Part shown: positions 1-7,750 of the stretch, piece by piece | Position numbering within the stretch: position 1 is the first letter of the stretch | How the letters are laid out: each line of letters begins with the position of its first letter | The notes under the pieces: generated by a model | What the model was told of the DNA's origin: nothing | What the model saw: only the letters and a program-made list of their open reading frames with translations | Databases searched by the model: none | Assembly: GCF_002903165.1 (NCBI RefSeq) | Contig: NZ_PPSK01000004.1 | Location: 62,001 to 126,000 of the forward strand | Origin: Halopseudomonas oceani | GTDB taxonomy: Bacteria > Pseudomonadota > Gammaproteobacteria > Pseudomonadales > Pseudomonadaceae | Reading direction: 5' to 3' | DNA: 64,000 nt | Made by a program: the position numbers and the translations under genes

Positions 1-57
1 AGTGTAGCGAAACTCGGCGACCCAAAAGGTAACGCTGCTGTCGCGCCAGCGAGTCAT
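1..57 (-). CDS. Start of an unidentified gene, cut by the left edge
   Basis: An ATG at 57 opens a reading frame that stays open for 19 codons to the window edge. It begins one base after the TGA stop (59-61) of the upstream small membrane protein, a spacing typical of co-transcribed genes. The readable start (MTRWRDSSVTFW) is too short to identify. The tight coupling is the only argument that it is real. Confidence 0.45.
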   Translation of the reverse strand, partial: MTRWRDSSVTFWVAEFRYT

Positions 58-58
58 T

Positions 59-382
59 TCATAGAAGACTATAAAAAACATCCAGAGCCAGAAATAAAAA
101 AACCGAAACAATGAATAGTGAAAGGTAATAAATCACCCCAAAAAACTTACCTCTACCTATGGTTCCGAACGCTGAAATTCGCTTGACTTCACTGTCATAC
201 CCCCTGCAAACCAGGTTATACATGACCACATAATATAGTGAATACATCGGCACAATAGCAAAGAGAACCATCCGCCCCATGCCCTTCCCATATATTATCG
301 AAACAGCCAGGAGCAAAAAAACACAGCCCATGAATCCATACGCACTTTTTTGTACAATTAAATCTCGCGTTTTGTCGTTCAT
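59..382 (-). CDS. Small membrane protein of unknown function
   Basis: This 107-residue protein has about three hydrophobic segments: roughly residues 14-32, 37-55 and 80-105. A basic stretch (KRISAFGTIGRGK) lies between the second and third. I do not recognise the family. Only a weak ribosome site precedes the ATG. The next frame starts one base after its stop, so the two probably form an operon that continues beyond the left edge. It is probably an inner-membrane protein, and no function can be assigned. Confidence 0.55.
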   Translation of the reverse strand: MNDKTRDLIVQKSAYGFMGCVFLLLAVSIIYGKGMGRMVLFAIVPMYSLYYVVMYNLVCRGYDSEVKRISAFGTIGRGKFFGVIYYLSLFIVSVFLFLALDVFYSLL

Positions 383-759
383 TTATATCGACCTGTCGCG
401 AGGCTCACCACAAGCGCAGCCCCGCTCAAACGGCCTGTTATATTCAACACCATCGCATTCATAACCTGCCCCCATTACCAACCGATTCAACACCCAAAGC
501 GTTTTTCATTTAATCAAGCAAAGTGACAGACTTGGATATACTCACTACGCCCAAAAAAATACCTTTATTAGAAGGTCTCAGCAACATTATTCCAACAGAG
601 GGCGGCACGCGCACCAGCGTCTCGATACACGCACAAAGAAGCAGACATAAAAATCTGATTTGTGCCAAATTTATTTGCGCTATCGCTTCATGCTCCACCA
701 GAAAATTAGTTTTTCCTAATAATTAAAATACGGGTTACCCCATAATAACTTAGCGAGTC
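383..759. other. Intergenic stretch without a recognised gene
   Basis: About 380 bases separate two minus-strand genes. Short frames exist on both strands, but their translations have no recognisable domain, no good ribosome site and low-complexity composition. The DNA is more AT-rich than its surroundings, which fits a promoter region for the small membrane protein. I see no tRNA or convincing terminator. Confidence 0.5.
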
Positions 760-1327
760 TCACTCCTCGGAACCGGAGAGAATCTCCCGCGCCTTCAACG
801 CCTCAGGACTGAATGTATAGAATATGAAAGCCTTTGCGCAGGGAGCCTGCAATACGGTCAATGTTTGCTCTTGAGGTTGCACGATAGTTGCGCTTGGGCC
901 TCGAAGCGGAGGGCTTTCAGCATGAGGATCACGCAATGCGATCAAAAATGGGGCCTTCTCCCATTTTCTCCGGCTCGCCGAATGTTGAGTTATTCCAAGT
1001 AACGGTAATGACATCAGGCGCCTGTCCGAGCAAAACCTCATCCACTAAGACGTTAAAGCGTGCGTAATCGGTCAACCATTTTTTTTGACCTGATATGAGT
1101 TCTCGGTATTCCGGGCTCAACTCGGGATTTGCAAGGGTGCGCTCCCTATGCATCCGGGCTTCTTGGTCCAAAATGATTTCATAATTCGTGATCCTGCCAA
1201 CGACGACAACACTAGCGTACGTAATGTCTTCGAGCTTAAGCTCAGCCATGCTCCGGCATGCACTCGCAGGTTTCGCAACTATTAATATGAAAAAAAACAG
1301 CACCGTAGCATATAGTCGGTTTCGCAT
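760..1327 (-). pseudogene. Secreted hypothetical protein broken by a one-base frameshift
   Basis: The ATG at 1327 overlaps the TAA stop of the SRPBCC gene (TAATG), with a GGAGGGGAG ribosome site just upstream. The product starts with a signal peptide of about 22 residues ending in KPASA, followed by a mature region starting CRSMAELKLED. The frame stops at 929 after EGPIFDRIA. A neighbouring frame then continues as FLIALRDPHAESPP to a stop at 760. Removing one base from the CCCC run near 950 joins them smoothly as GEGP-FLIALRDP. The mature protein would be about 165 residues of unknown family. The break could be a real mutation, a phase-variable tract or a sequencing error. Confidence 0.6.
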
Positions 1328-1785
1328 TACTCCCCTCCCTGCAGACCCTCGCAATACGCCTTGAGGCCTTCCACTCGGGCTTTAACGACCCGCCGGAAAT
1401 AGCCGCACGCCAACCGTTCCGACAGTTTAGGTAAAGTCCAGGGCTTCATCTGAATGGAATAGCGAAAGGTCACCTGTGTTGTAGCAGGATCCACCTCCTT
1501 GAACACCCAACTTCCGGCAAATGTCTTAAGGAAAAGAGGGCCTCTGACCATCACGATTGCGGCACGGTGTGGTGGCGACACCTGCACAAACTCGACTTCC
1601 ATCCGCAGGCCAGACCGGGCTATCACCAGCGTTCTAACACCAACCGCAACGTCGACAGCACTGCCAAGCAATTCGATTTTTTCAGGGAACGGATCCCATT
1701 GATAACGAATAGCGTAATCCTGCGATGCCTCATAAACGCGGGCAACCGGAGCGTGTACGATACGTTCGAGTTCAACGATAGCCAT
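1327..1785 (-). CDS. SRPBCC (START-like) family protein
   Basis: The 152-residue product reads as a SRPBCC/polyketide cyclase-like fold. The first strand and helix are VELERIVHAPVARVYEASQD. A central beta-rich part runs through GVRTLVIARSGLRMEVEF and AAIVMVRGP, and a long C-terminal helix contains RRVVKARVEGLKAYCEGL. This fold makes a hydrophobic cavity that binds lipids or other small ligands; the ligand here is unknown. The ATG at 1785 is preferred over an in-frame TTG at 1812 because family members start right before the first strand. Its stop overlaps the start of the frameshifted secreted gene, so the two are translationally coupled. Confidence 0.7.
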   Translation of the reverse strand: MAIVELERIVHAPVARVYEASQDYAIRYQWDPFPEKIELLGSAVDVAVGVRTLVIARSGLRMEVEFVQVSPPHRAAIVMVRGPLFLKTFAGSWVFKEVDPATTQVTFRYSIQMKPWTLPKLSERLACGYFRRVVKARVEGLKAYCEGLQGGE

Positions 1786-1879
1786 GCAGACAGCAAACCT
1801 CCGGGACCACAAGCAATACTATTTTCCGACGTAGGCAGCAGGCGTCTATTTGGCGGTGATTGCCTGGCTAGTAGCGCAC

Positions 1880-2383
1880 CTATAGCGGCGTCGTTTCTTC
1901 GCGATAGACCGACAGCCCACGCGCGATGTAGTTGGCCAGCGCGTTGGGGTGATCAAACGTACAGGTATGCACCCAGACACGTTCTGTTGTGTTCCAGTCC
2001 CAGGCGGACTGAATGGCATGGCTTAGCAACGGGCCGCCAAAGCCTTTGCCAATACAGGTTCTCACCAACCCGAAGTAGCGGATCTCAGTGGCGTTGTCTG
2101 CATGCTTGAACAGCTCATAGTACCCCGCAATACTTCCCCTGTAGTAAGCCACCCAGGTCCGCAGTGAGTTGCTTTCCACGACTTCACGCCACTGCTCATC
2201 GCTCCAGTCGTCCAGGTCGCCCCACTGCCACTCAGCGCCAACGAGGTTGTAGAGAAACCTGTTGAACTGATACTGCGGCTCCTCGCACTCAACCACCGTT
2301 AATTCAGCGGGTAGCGGAACAGGCTTCTGTGCACTCGGTAAGCGCATTTCCAGGAACGTGGTTTTGTAATGCGTGCTACCCAT
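1880..2383 (-). CDS. GNAT family N-acetyltransferase
   Basis: The 167-residue protein has the GNAT layout. The strand WVAYYRGSIAGYYEL is followed by EIRYFGLV and an acetyl-CoA pyrophosphate loop RTCIGKGFGGPLL (about residues 108-120). The C-terminal part HTCTFDHPNALANYIARGL has the typical Asn-Tyr segment. Such enzymes transfer an acetyl group from acetyl-CoA to an amine, and the acceptor cannot be read from sequence. The ATG lies three bases after the stop of the upstream AhpD-like gene, so they are probably co-transcribed. Confidence 0.85.
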   Translation of the reverse strand: MGSTHYKTTFLEMRLPSAQKPVPLPAELTVVECEEPQYQFNRFLYNLVGAEWQWGDLDDWSDEQWREVVESNSLRTWVAYYRGSIAGYYELFKHADNATEIRYFGLVRTCIGKGFGGPLLSHAIQSAWDWNTTERVWVHTCTFDHPNALANYIARGLSVYREETTPL

Positions 2384-2386
2384 CTC

Positions 2387-2722
2387 TCAACCGGCGTGCT
2401 CTTCAAACAGTTTCATCGCAAGCAGGCCATGCCCCACCGCAGCCCCCGCACGCAGCGCAGAAGCGATAAATACAGTTTCAGCCAGTTCTTCCTTGGTAGC
2501 GCCGGCCTTGACTGCGTTTTCGACGTGAGCATCGATGCAGTAGGAACACTGCGTCGATAGCGCGACGGCGATGGACATCAGCTCGCGATACTTCTCCGGG
2601 ATGGCACCGTCTTTGCGCTCGGCGCTGGCTTTGAGATTAAGGAAGGCTGTCGCTTCCTTGTTGGCGGCCTGCATTAGTTGCTTGGCATAAGCCTTGTCGC
2701 CACGGGATTGGTAGTCGCTCAT
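2387..2722 (-). CDS. Carboxymuconolactone decarboxylase (AhpD-like) family protein
   Basis: The 111-residue helical protein carries the AhpD signature CSYCIDAHVENAVKAGAT: a CxxC pair with a His four residues after the second Cys. This Cys-Cys-His set acts as a thiol redox centre in alkylhydroperoxidase-like members. The length fits the single-domain family. The start is supported by AAGGAAGGA upstream of the ATG. A role in peroxide or organic radical defence is likely by family, but the substrate is unknown. It leads a two-gene unit with the GNAT gene. Confidence 0.85.
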   Translation of the reverse strand: MSDYQSRGDKAYAKQLMQAANKEATAFLNLKASAERKDGAIPEKYRELMSIAVALSTQCSYCIDAHVENAVKAGATKEELAETVFIASALRAGAAVGHGLLAMKLFEEHAG

Positions 2723-2808
2723 GGTGTTCCTTCCTTGTTGTTGCTTTCAATCCTGCCGAGGGTACAGCTGCCGCCCTGACCTGCCCGCGCTCACAGTGGC
2801 CATGGCCA

Positions 2809-3138
2809 TTAGGCCATTGACATGCCAAGCAACAACAGCATTACGGCACCAACGATGGTGAGCCCGGAGAACACGGTCCCCAGGATCGCGAATATCTTGT
2901 TGCGCCCCTTCTGAACCAGGCCGCCAATACCCAGGCCAAAGCCGACCAGCGACATCCCCATGAAAAGGAACAACAGCAGGCCGACAACAATTGCTACCGC
3001 GGATTCCTCATCCATTCCGCCGGGCGTGGTGGTCTCCAGCACACCGGCAAAAATGATGAGCAAAAAGATCAGAATCGCCGAAACGATGCTAAGCACAAAT
3101 GAGGCGATACCAATGCCGGAGTGTTTCAATTCGTCCAT
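2809..3138 (-). CDS. Small membrane protein, DUF4190-like
   Basis: The 109-residue protein has three predicted membrane helices: about residues 10-32, 46-70 and 82-106. The second contains the glycine-rich GFGLGIGGLVQKGRNKIFAILG, which resembles the helix-loop-helix of small DUF4190-type proteins. An acidic loop (GGMDEESA) separates helices one and two. The gene follows the zinc ribbon-TM2-pilin gene on the same strand after about 85 bases. Function is unknown. The family call is by resemblance only. Confidence 0.65.
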   Translation of the reverse strand: MDELKHSGIGIASFVLSIVSAILIFLLIIFAGVLETTTPGGMDEESAVAIVVGLLLFLFMGMSLVGFGLGIGGLVQKGRNKIFAILGTVFSGLTIVGAVMLLLLGMSMA

Positions 3139-3223
3139 AAATTACCTGTCAAATTTCAGCATGAAAGCACTTGGACTCAGCGGCGGAAAAGTCGCACAAG
3201 CCACAGCGCAAAGAACAATGATG

Positions 3224-3937
3224 TCAGCGACACTTGGCCGGCAGATAACGGCTTTCTACCGTGGATTCAGTACAACTCCAGGAGATACCGGAGCCCGAGA
3301 ACGACGGCACATAGATAAGGGAACCGCTAAGACCAACACCCTTGGCTGGCGTCACAACGATTACCCCGGAATTTACCGCAACGGTGCCCACCGATTCGGA
3401 AGTGACAAGATCAGCGACGGGGAGCTGGTTGAGACTGGTCGGCCAGGCATCATGTTGCTGAACGTACTCTTCGACAATCGGCATCAACTGCGTCGCGACA
3501 CTATGCGAGTCTTGCAGTTTCGTACGATAGGTGTAGTCCTGATAGGCTGGCAAGGCGATGGCAGCAAGTATGCCGATACCGGCGATAACCAGAAAAACAA
3601 GCGGCGCAATAATGACCACGCCGCCCTTCTCCGTACCGAGCGAGAGCCCCTGATTGTATTTTGCGTTCCAACTCTTCTGAGGGGTTGCGAGGAACACAAT
3701 ACCCTCTATGAATCCAACCAAAGACGGGATGTAGGTCCAGAAAAACAGCAGGTAAAACACGCCCCACCATTGACCGAGATAGAAGCGATGTATGCCAAAC
3801 ATGCCGGTAAACAACGCCAGTGCGCCTGCAGCTACCCGACTCTTGTAGACAAAATCGCTTTGGATAGCTCCGCAACTACGGCATTGAGGGGTTTTGTCGG
3901 CCATTTCCACGCCGCACTCAGAGCAAAACTTGGTCAT
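3224..3937 (-). CDS. Zinc ribbon-TM2-type IV pilin-like fusion protein
   Basis: The 237-residue protein has three parts. A zinc ribbon uses Cys5, Cys8, Cys19 and Cys22 (two CxxC knuckles). A TM2 domain (about 33-90) contains GMFGIHRFYLGQWWG and a second membrane helix. From about 108 a pilin-like region starts with the helix GIGILAAIALPAYQDYTYR, nearly identical in style to the N-terminal helix of type IV pilins. It ends with a Cys222-Cys236 pair in a context (SWSC...YLPAKC) like the pilin disulphide loop. The prepilin leader peptide and the Glu at mature position 5 are missing, so it is unlikely to be processed by PilD or to polymerise as a normal pilin. It probably sits in the inner membrane with the pilin-like head in the periplasm. 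Flanking small membrane proteins on the same strand may be partners. Confidence 0.8.
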   Translation of the reverse strand: MTKFCSECGVEMADKTPQCRSCGAIQSDFVYKSRVAAGALALFTGMFGIHRFYLGQWWGVFYLLFFWTYIPSLVGFIEGIVFLATPQKSWNAKYNQGLSLGTEKGGVVIIAPLVFLVIAGIGILAAIALPAYQDYTYRTKLQDSHSVATQLMPIVEEYVQQHDAWPTSLNQLPVADLVTSESVGTVAVNSGVIVVTPAKGVGLSGSLIYVPSFSGSGISWSCTESTVESRYLPAKCR

Positions 3938-4022
3938 TCCCTTTCCCTGTCCCTTTGTTGTTATTTATTCCTGATCGGGTGCTGAGCCGTTTGCCGCCCT
4001 ATCACCCTCGCCGCCTGGCACA

Positions 4023-4487
4023 TCACGACGTAGCGGCGATCATTCCGACAGCGACAAACCACAGCAGCCACAATGCAATACCGATATAACCAAGGATCAG
4101 ACCGGTGAGCGCCATGCCGTCACCCGACTGGGTCCCGCCGCTGTTCTTGATCTGCGATCTGGCAATGTGTCCGCACACGATTGCGATGAGAGAACCAAAG
4201 ATAAACAAGCCAACAATACCCGATACCAGGCTGATGATCGCCAGCGAAGACGTCGTGGCAACTTGAGGTTGCTGAGCAGCCTGGGGAGTAGCTTGCGGCG
4301 TGACACTGGCAACACCGTAAACGTCGGTGGCCTCGTTGCCGACCGGGACGAAATCTACCGATGCACCAGCCACCGGCGCAGTTGCGCTCTTCCACTGCGG
4401 CCGCGTAAAGGTATAGCGATTGCCCGCCTCACAACTGATGACACCGCCCCCGCTGATGGAATTGAAATCCAGTACAGTCCCTTTCAT
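4023..4487 (-). CDS. Cold-shock-like N-terminus fused to a DUF4190 membrane domain
   Basis: The 154-residue protein opens with MKGTVLDFNSISGGGVISCE and YTFTRPQW, which looks like the first strands of a cold-shock/OB-type domain as found in small proteins beginning MKGTV. A flexible linker rich in Gln, Ala, Pro and Thr (about 62-80) follows. Two to three membrane helices with CGHIARSQIKNSGG and GDGMALTGLILGYIGIALWLL match DUF4190. An AAAGGTG ribosome site precedes the ATG. It is first in a minus-strand row with the zinc ribbon-TM2-pilin gene. Function is unknown; RNA or nucleic acid binding is only suggested by the N-terminal resemblance. Confidence 0.7.
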   Translation of the reverse strand: MKGTVLDFNSISGGGVISCEAGNRYTFTRPQWKSATAPVAGASVDFVPVGNEATDVYGVASVTPQATPQAAQQPQVATTSSLAIISLVSGIVGLFIFGSLIAIVCGHIARSQIKNSGGTQSGDGMALTGLILGYIGIALWLLWFVAVGMIAATS

Positions 4488-4611
4488 ATTCTTTACACCT
4501 TTCCCATTAGAGCCATTTCAAATACTACAACGACGTCACGAACGCCAGAGCATCATGGGCTCTGCGCGAACGCGGCCACCAATTATATGGAATGTGACGA
4601 GCGAGGCATAC

Positions 4612-4639
4612 GACGGCAACAGCCTAAGCTGTTACCGTC
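4612..4639 (-). terminator. Hairpin downstream of the SDR gene
   Basis: GACGGCAACAGC and GCTGTTACCGTC face each other across a four-base loop. Read as minus-strand RNA the single non-Watson-Crick position is a G-U pair, so the 12-pair stem is favoured in that direction. It begins 18 bases after the stop of the SDR gene. There is no U tract, so intrinsic termination would be weak. Confidence 0.4.
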
Positions 4640-4656
4640 AGGCCCGCAGGAAAGGC

Positions 4657-5418
4657 TCAGATGCAGGTACTACCGCCATCCACCGGCAGCGCAATACCGG
4701 TGGTAAAGCCGGAATTTTCGCCGCAGAGATACATCACGGCAGCCGCGATTTCCTCGGCGCGGCCAATGCGACCAACCGGGTGCATGGCAGCAGCAAACTC
4801 AGCCTTGCGCGGTTCAATGGCAGCGGCGCGGCGGAACATGTCGGTGTCAATTACCGCGGGGCAGACCGCGTTGACACGAATACCCTGCTTGGCGTATTCA
4901 ACAGCCACAGAGCGGGTCAGCCCCAGCACTGCGTGCTTGCTGGCAGCGTAGATGCTCATCTTCGGTGCGGCGCCCAGGGCGGCGACAGAGGCGGTGTTGA
5001 CGATGGAGCCACCACCGTTCTTCAGCATCAGCGGAATCTGGAAGCGCATGCACTGCCAGACGCCCTTGACGTTGACGTCCATGATGCGATCAAAAACGTC
5101 CTCATCGCCATCGGCCAGTTTGCCCTGCTCAATCTCGATACCGGCATTATTGAACGCACAGTCGAGCCGGCCGTAATTGGCTTCAATACCGGCAATCAAC
5201 GCTTTGACCTGCTCAGCATCAGCGACATTGCAAGCGGCGAAGCGCGCATCGCCGCCAGCGTCGCGAATGCCTTGCGCAGTCGCTTCACCTTGTTTGGCAT
5301 CGATATCGGAGACGATAACCCGTGCGCCTGCAGCGGCGAAGGCGATAGCGGTAGCCTTGCCGATACCGGCAGCAGCACCTGTGACAAGTACCACTTTGCC
5401 GGAAAATTCCATGCTCAT
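4657..5418 (-). CDS. SDR family NAD(P)-dependent oxidoreductase
   Basis: The 253-residue protein is a classical short-chain dehydrogenase. The Rossmann motif is TGAAAGIGKATA (about 14-25), the NNAG motif is at about 90-93, and the catalytic residues are Ser in NTASVAALG and the YAASK motif (Tyr, Lys). The C-terminus GIALPVDGGSTCI is typical. An acidic residue after beta 2 (VSDIDAK) suggests NAD rather than NADP as cofactor. The substrate is unknown. AGGAG seven bases before the ATG supports the start. It stands alone between unrelated genes. Confidence 0.92.
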   Translation of the reverse strand: MSMEFSGKVVLVTGAAAGIGKATAIAFAAAGARVIVSDIDAKQGEATAQGIRDAGGDARFAACNVADAEQVKALIAGIEANYGRLDCAFNNAGIEIEQGKLADGDEDVFDRIMDVNVKGVWQCMRFQIPLMLKNGGGSIVNTASVAALGAAPKMSIYAASKHAVLGLTRSVAVEYAKQGIRVNAVCPAVIDTDMFRRAAAIEPRKAEFAAAMHPVGRIGRAEEIAAAVMYLCGENSGFTTGIALPVDGGSTCI

Positions 5419-5524
5419 ACGTTAACTCCTGACTCTACAAGAGCGCCTGCGGCGCCCGGACGATCGGGATATTAGCAACGCATTGAGTCATGGCTCGACC
5501 AAAGTCAGGTCTGTTGTTCACACA

Positions 5525-6634
5525 TCATGCCTGGCGCTGATGCTGGTCACGCAGCCAGCCGATGATCGCCGCCTGTTCGCCGCTGAACACCACACGTGCG
5601 CGCTTGTTCTCGCGCTGATAGATGTACATCGGATCGTAATAATGGGTCAGCAGTCCTTCGATCCAGCCGCGATGGGCGTGCACGTCACCAGTGCGCTTCT
5701 GCTCGACCAGCGCCGTTTCCATCAGCGCGTTCAGCTCGCTATAACGATCACCGCCAAGCCGTTTGTAAATACGCTGCAAGCTGCCCAGCAAGTAGGTTTC
5801 AAATGCAGAAAAAGCCGCCTCCGCGTCGTCCGGGTTCTGGGCGCTGTACTCGGCCAGCATGTCGACAACGTAATCGCCAAGAATGCGGGTAACGCGATTC
5901 TCGAAGCTATCCTCAAGCCAGACCAGCGGCGCTTCCTGCATCTGCCGGTAAAGCGTCAGCGGTAACGAGCAACTGCCGACGATGCGGCCTTCGTCTTCCA
6001 GCACAATCTGTGTTACGCCGGCGGCACGCAGCTTGAGTGCATCAATCGCCAGCCGATTTTCAAAGTCGATCTGCGCTGGCTGCGGCGTGGCGTGCCGGCC
6101 AAAGCTGGAGCCACGATGGTTGGCACGGCCTTCCAGGTCCAGACTGTTTTCCAGCGCGGTGATCACTTCAGTTTTGCCGGTGCCCGTCATGCCCGCCACC
6201 AGTATCGGCGAGCACTCCAGTGCGGCAGCGTCCAGGGTGTCGATCAGAAAGCGCCGCATGGCCTTGTAGCCGCCAACGACCCGTGGGTACTGCACGCCCG
6301 CCTCGGCCAACCACTGCTGCACCAGCTGTGAGCGGAGGCCACCGCGGAAGCAATAGAGGTAGCCATCAGGATGCGCCTTGACGTGTTCCAGCCAGGCATC
6401 AACCCGCGCCGCCTTGACTTTACCGCCGACCAGACTGTGGCCTAACGCAATGGCCGCTTCCTGCCCCTGCTGCTTGTACATGGTGCCAACCTTCTGCCGC
6501 TCCACATCCTGCATGAGCGGTAGGTTGACCGACTGCGGGAAGGCCCCTTTGCTGTATTCGACCGGGGCGCGCACATCGATCAACGGCACATCATTGAGAA
6601 ACAGCGAGCGAAAGTCATCGGTATTGTCACGCAT
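5525..6634 (-). CDS. mnmH: tRNA 2-selenouridine synthase
   Basis: The 369-residue protein (also called SelU or YbbB) has an N-terminal rhodanese domain with Cys95 in [10 protein letters not shown], followed by a P-loop domain with GMTGTGKTE at about 148-156. It replaces sulphur by selenium in 2-thiouridine at the wobble position of tRNAs for Lys, Glu and Gln, using selenophosphate and, as known from the family, going through a geranylated intermediate. Its ATG overlaps the TGA of selD by four bases, so synthesis of the selenium donor and its use are coupled. Length and motif order are normal. Confidence 0.95.
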   Translation of the reverse strand: MRDNTDDFRSLFLNDVPLIDVRAPVEYSKGAFPQSVNLPLMQDVERQKVGTMYKQQGQEAAIALGHSLVGGKVKAARVDAWLEHVKAHPDGYLYCFRGGLRSQLVQQWLAEAGVQYPRVVGGYKAMRRFLIDTLDAAALECSPILVAGMTGTGKTEVITALENSLDLEGRANHRGSSFGRHATPQPAQIDFENRLAIDALKLRAAGVTQIVLEDEGRIVGSCSLPLTLYRQMQEAPLVWLEDSFENRVTRILGDYVVDMLAEYSAQNPDDAEAAFSAFETYLLGSLQRIYKRLGGDRYSELNALMETALVEQKRTGDVHAHRGWIEGLLTHYYDPMYIYQRENKRARVVFSGEQAAIIGWLRDQHQRQA

Positions 6635-7671
6635 CAGAACACCTCGACACGCGGACCCTGATCGTAGTCGACCAGCTCGCCGATGCAGCCCAGCTCCAGC
6701 CCGAGTTCGGCAGCCAGCGTGAGAAACTCGGCTTCACCCTCCGGCGCAACGGCCACCAGCAACCCACCACTGGTTTGCGGGTCGCAGAGCAGTTGCTTCT
6801 GGGGCTCGCTGAGCGCGCCGATTTTGTGACCATAGCTGTCGAAGTTGCGCAGTGTCCCGCCCGGCACGCAGCCCTGCTCAAGGTAGTAGTCGACCGCCGG
6901 CAGTCTGGGTACAGCCGCAAACTGCAGTCGCGCCTTGAGGTTTGCCCCTTCGGCCATTTCGGTCAGGTGGCCAAGCAAGCCGAAACCGGTAACGTCGGTC
7001 ATGGCCTGCACACCTTCAAGCAAGGCAAAACGCTGGCCCGGACTGTTCAGCCGGCACATCAGGTCACGGGCTACGCCCGCGTCTTCGGGACGCAGTTTTT
7101 TCTGCTTCTCAGCGGTGGTGAGAATGCCAATACCCAGCGGCTTGGTCAGGAACAGTCGCGCCCCTGCCCTGGCCTGATCGTTGCGTTTGAGCTGGCTACG
7201 CAACACTCGACCGGTGACGGCAAGACCAAAGATCGGCTCGGGGGCATCGATGGAGTGACCACCTGCCAGCGGCATACCCGCCTCGGCGCATACCTGGCGC
7301 GCACCAGCCAGCACTTGGCCAGCAACCGCAGCCGGCAACAGGTTGACCGGCCAGCCCAGAATCGCAATGGCCATCATTGGGGTGCCGCCCATGGCGTAAA
7401 TATCGCTGATGGCATTGGTGGCCGCGATACGACCAAAATCGAAGGGATCATCAACAATCGGCATGAAAAAGTCGGTAGTGCTGACGATGCCCTGCTGGTC
7501 ATCCAGGCCAAACACGGCGGCATCGTCGCGACTGTCGTTGCCGACCCAAAGGCCCTCGAAGGTAGGGCCGGGCTGCCCGACCGAGAGCATCTCATCCAGC
7601 ACTTTGGGCGAAATTTTGCAGCCACAACCCGCGCCGTGGCTGTACTCGGTCAAACGAATGTTCTGGGTCAT
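6634..7671 (-). CDS. selD: Selenide, water dikinase (selenophosphate synthase)
   Basis: The product (345 residues) makes selenophosphate from selenide and ATP. The N-terminus [18 protein letters not shown] contains the active-site Cys16 and Lys19, matching Cys17 and Lys20 of the E. coli enzyme, so this is the cysteine form and not a selenoprotein. Downstream, [14 protein letters not shown] and the C-terminal [13 protein letters not shown] are typical of the PurM-like fold. The ATG at 7671 has GGAGAG seven bases before it, which favours it over an in-frame GTG at 7683. It is the first gene of the selD-mnmH pair. Confidence 0.95.
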   Translation of the reverse strand: MTQNIRLTEYSHGAGCGCKISPKVLDEMLSVGQPGPTFEGLWVGNDSRDDAAVFGLDDQQGIVSTTDFFMPIVDDPFDFGRIAATNAISDIYAMGGTPMMAIAILGWPVNLLPAAVAGQVLAGARQVCAEAGMPLAGGHSIDAPEPIFGLAVTGRVLRSQLKRNDQARAGARLFLTKPLGIGILTTAEKQKKLRPEDAGVARDLMCRLNSPGQRFALLEGVQAMTDVTGFGLLGHLTEMAEGANLKARLQFAAVPRLPAVDYYLEQGCVPGGTLRNFDSYGHKIGALSEPQKQLLCDPQTSGGLLVAVAPEGEAEFLTLAAELGLELGCIGELVDYDQGPRVEVF

Positions 7672-7750
7672 GCTGCTCTCCACCGACTGGACATCAAAAT
7701 CAATCGGCGAATTCTAGCAGTGACGCGGCCCGACGCCTATTTTCAGCGCC

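Noticed and set aside
510-726. Short overlapping frames on both strands in the left intergenic stretch
   Set aside because: Neither has a ribosome site, membrane pattern or known domain, and they overlap each other.
2960-3985. Plus-strand open frame of 341 codons
   Set aside because: It is antisense to two well-supported minus-strand genes and its translation has no domain, no hydrophobic pattern and no ribosome site.
4420-5475. Plus-strand open frame of about 350 codons
   Set aside because: It covers the SDR gene on the other strand. The translation is rich in Ala, Gly and Arg without a recognisable fold, a normal shadow in GC-rich DNA.
7620-7671. Possible selenocysteine codon in selD
   Set aside because: The catalytic position is an ordinary Cys codon; no in-frame TGA or SECIS-like hairpin is needed.
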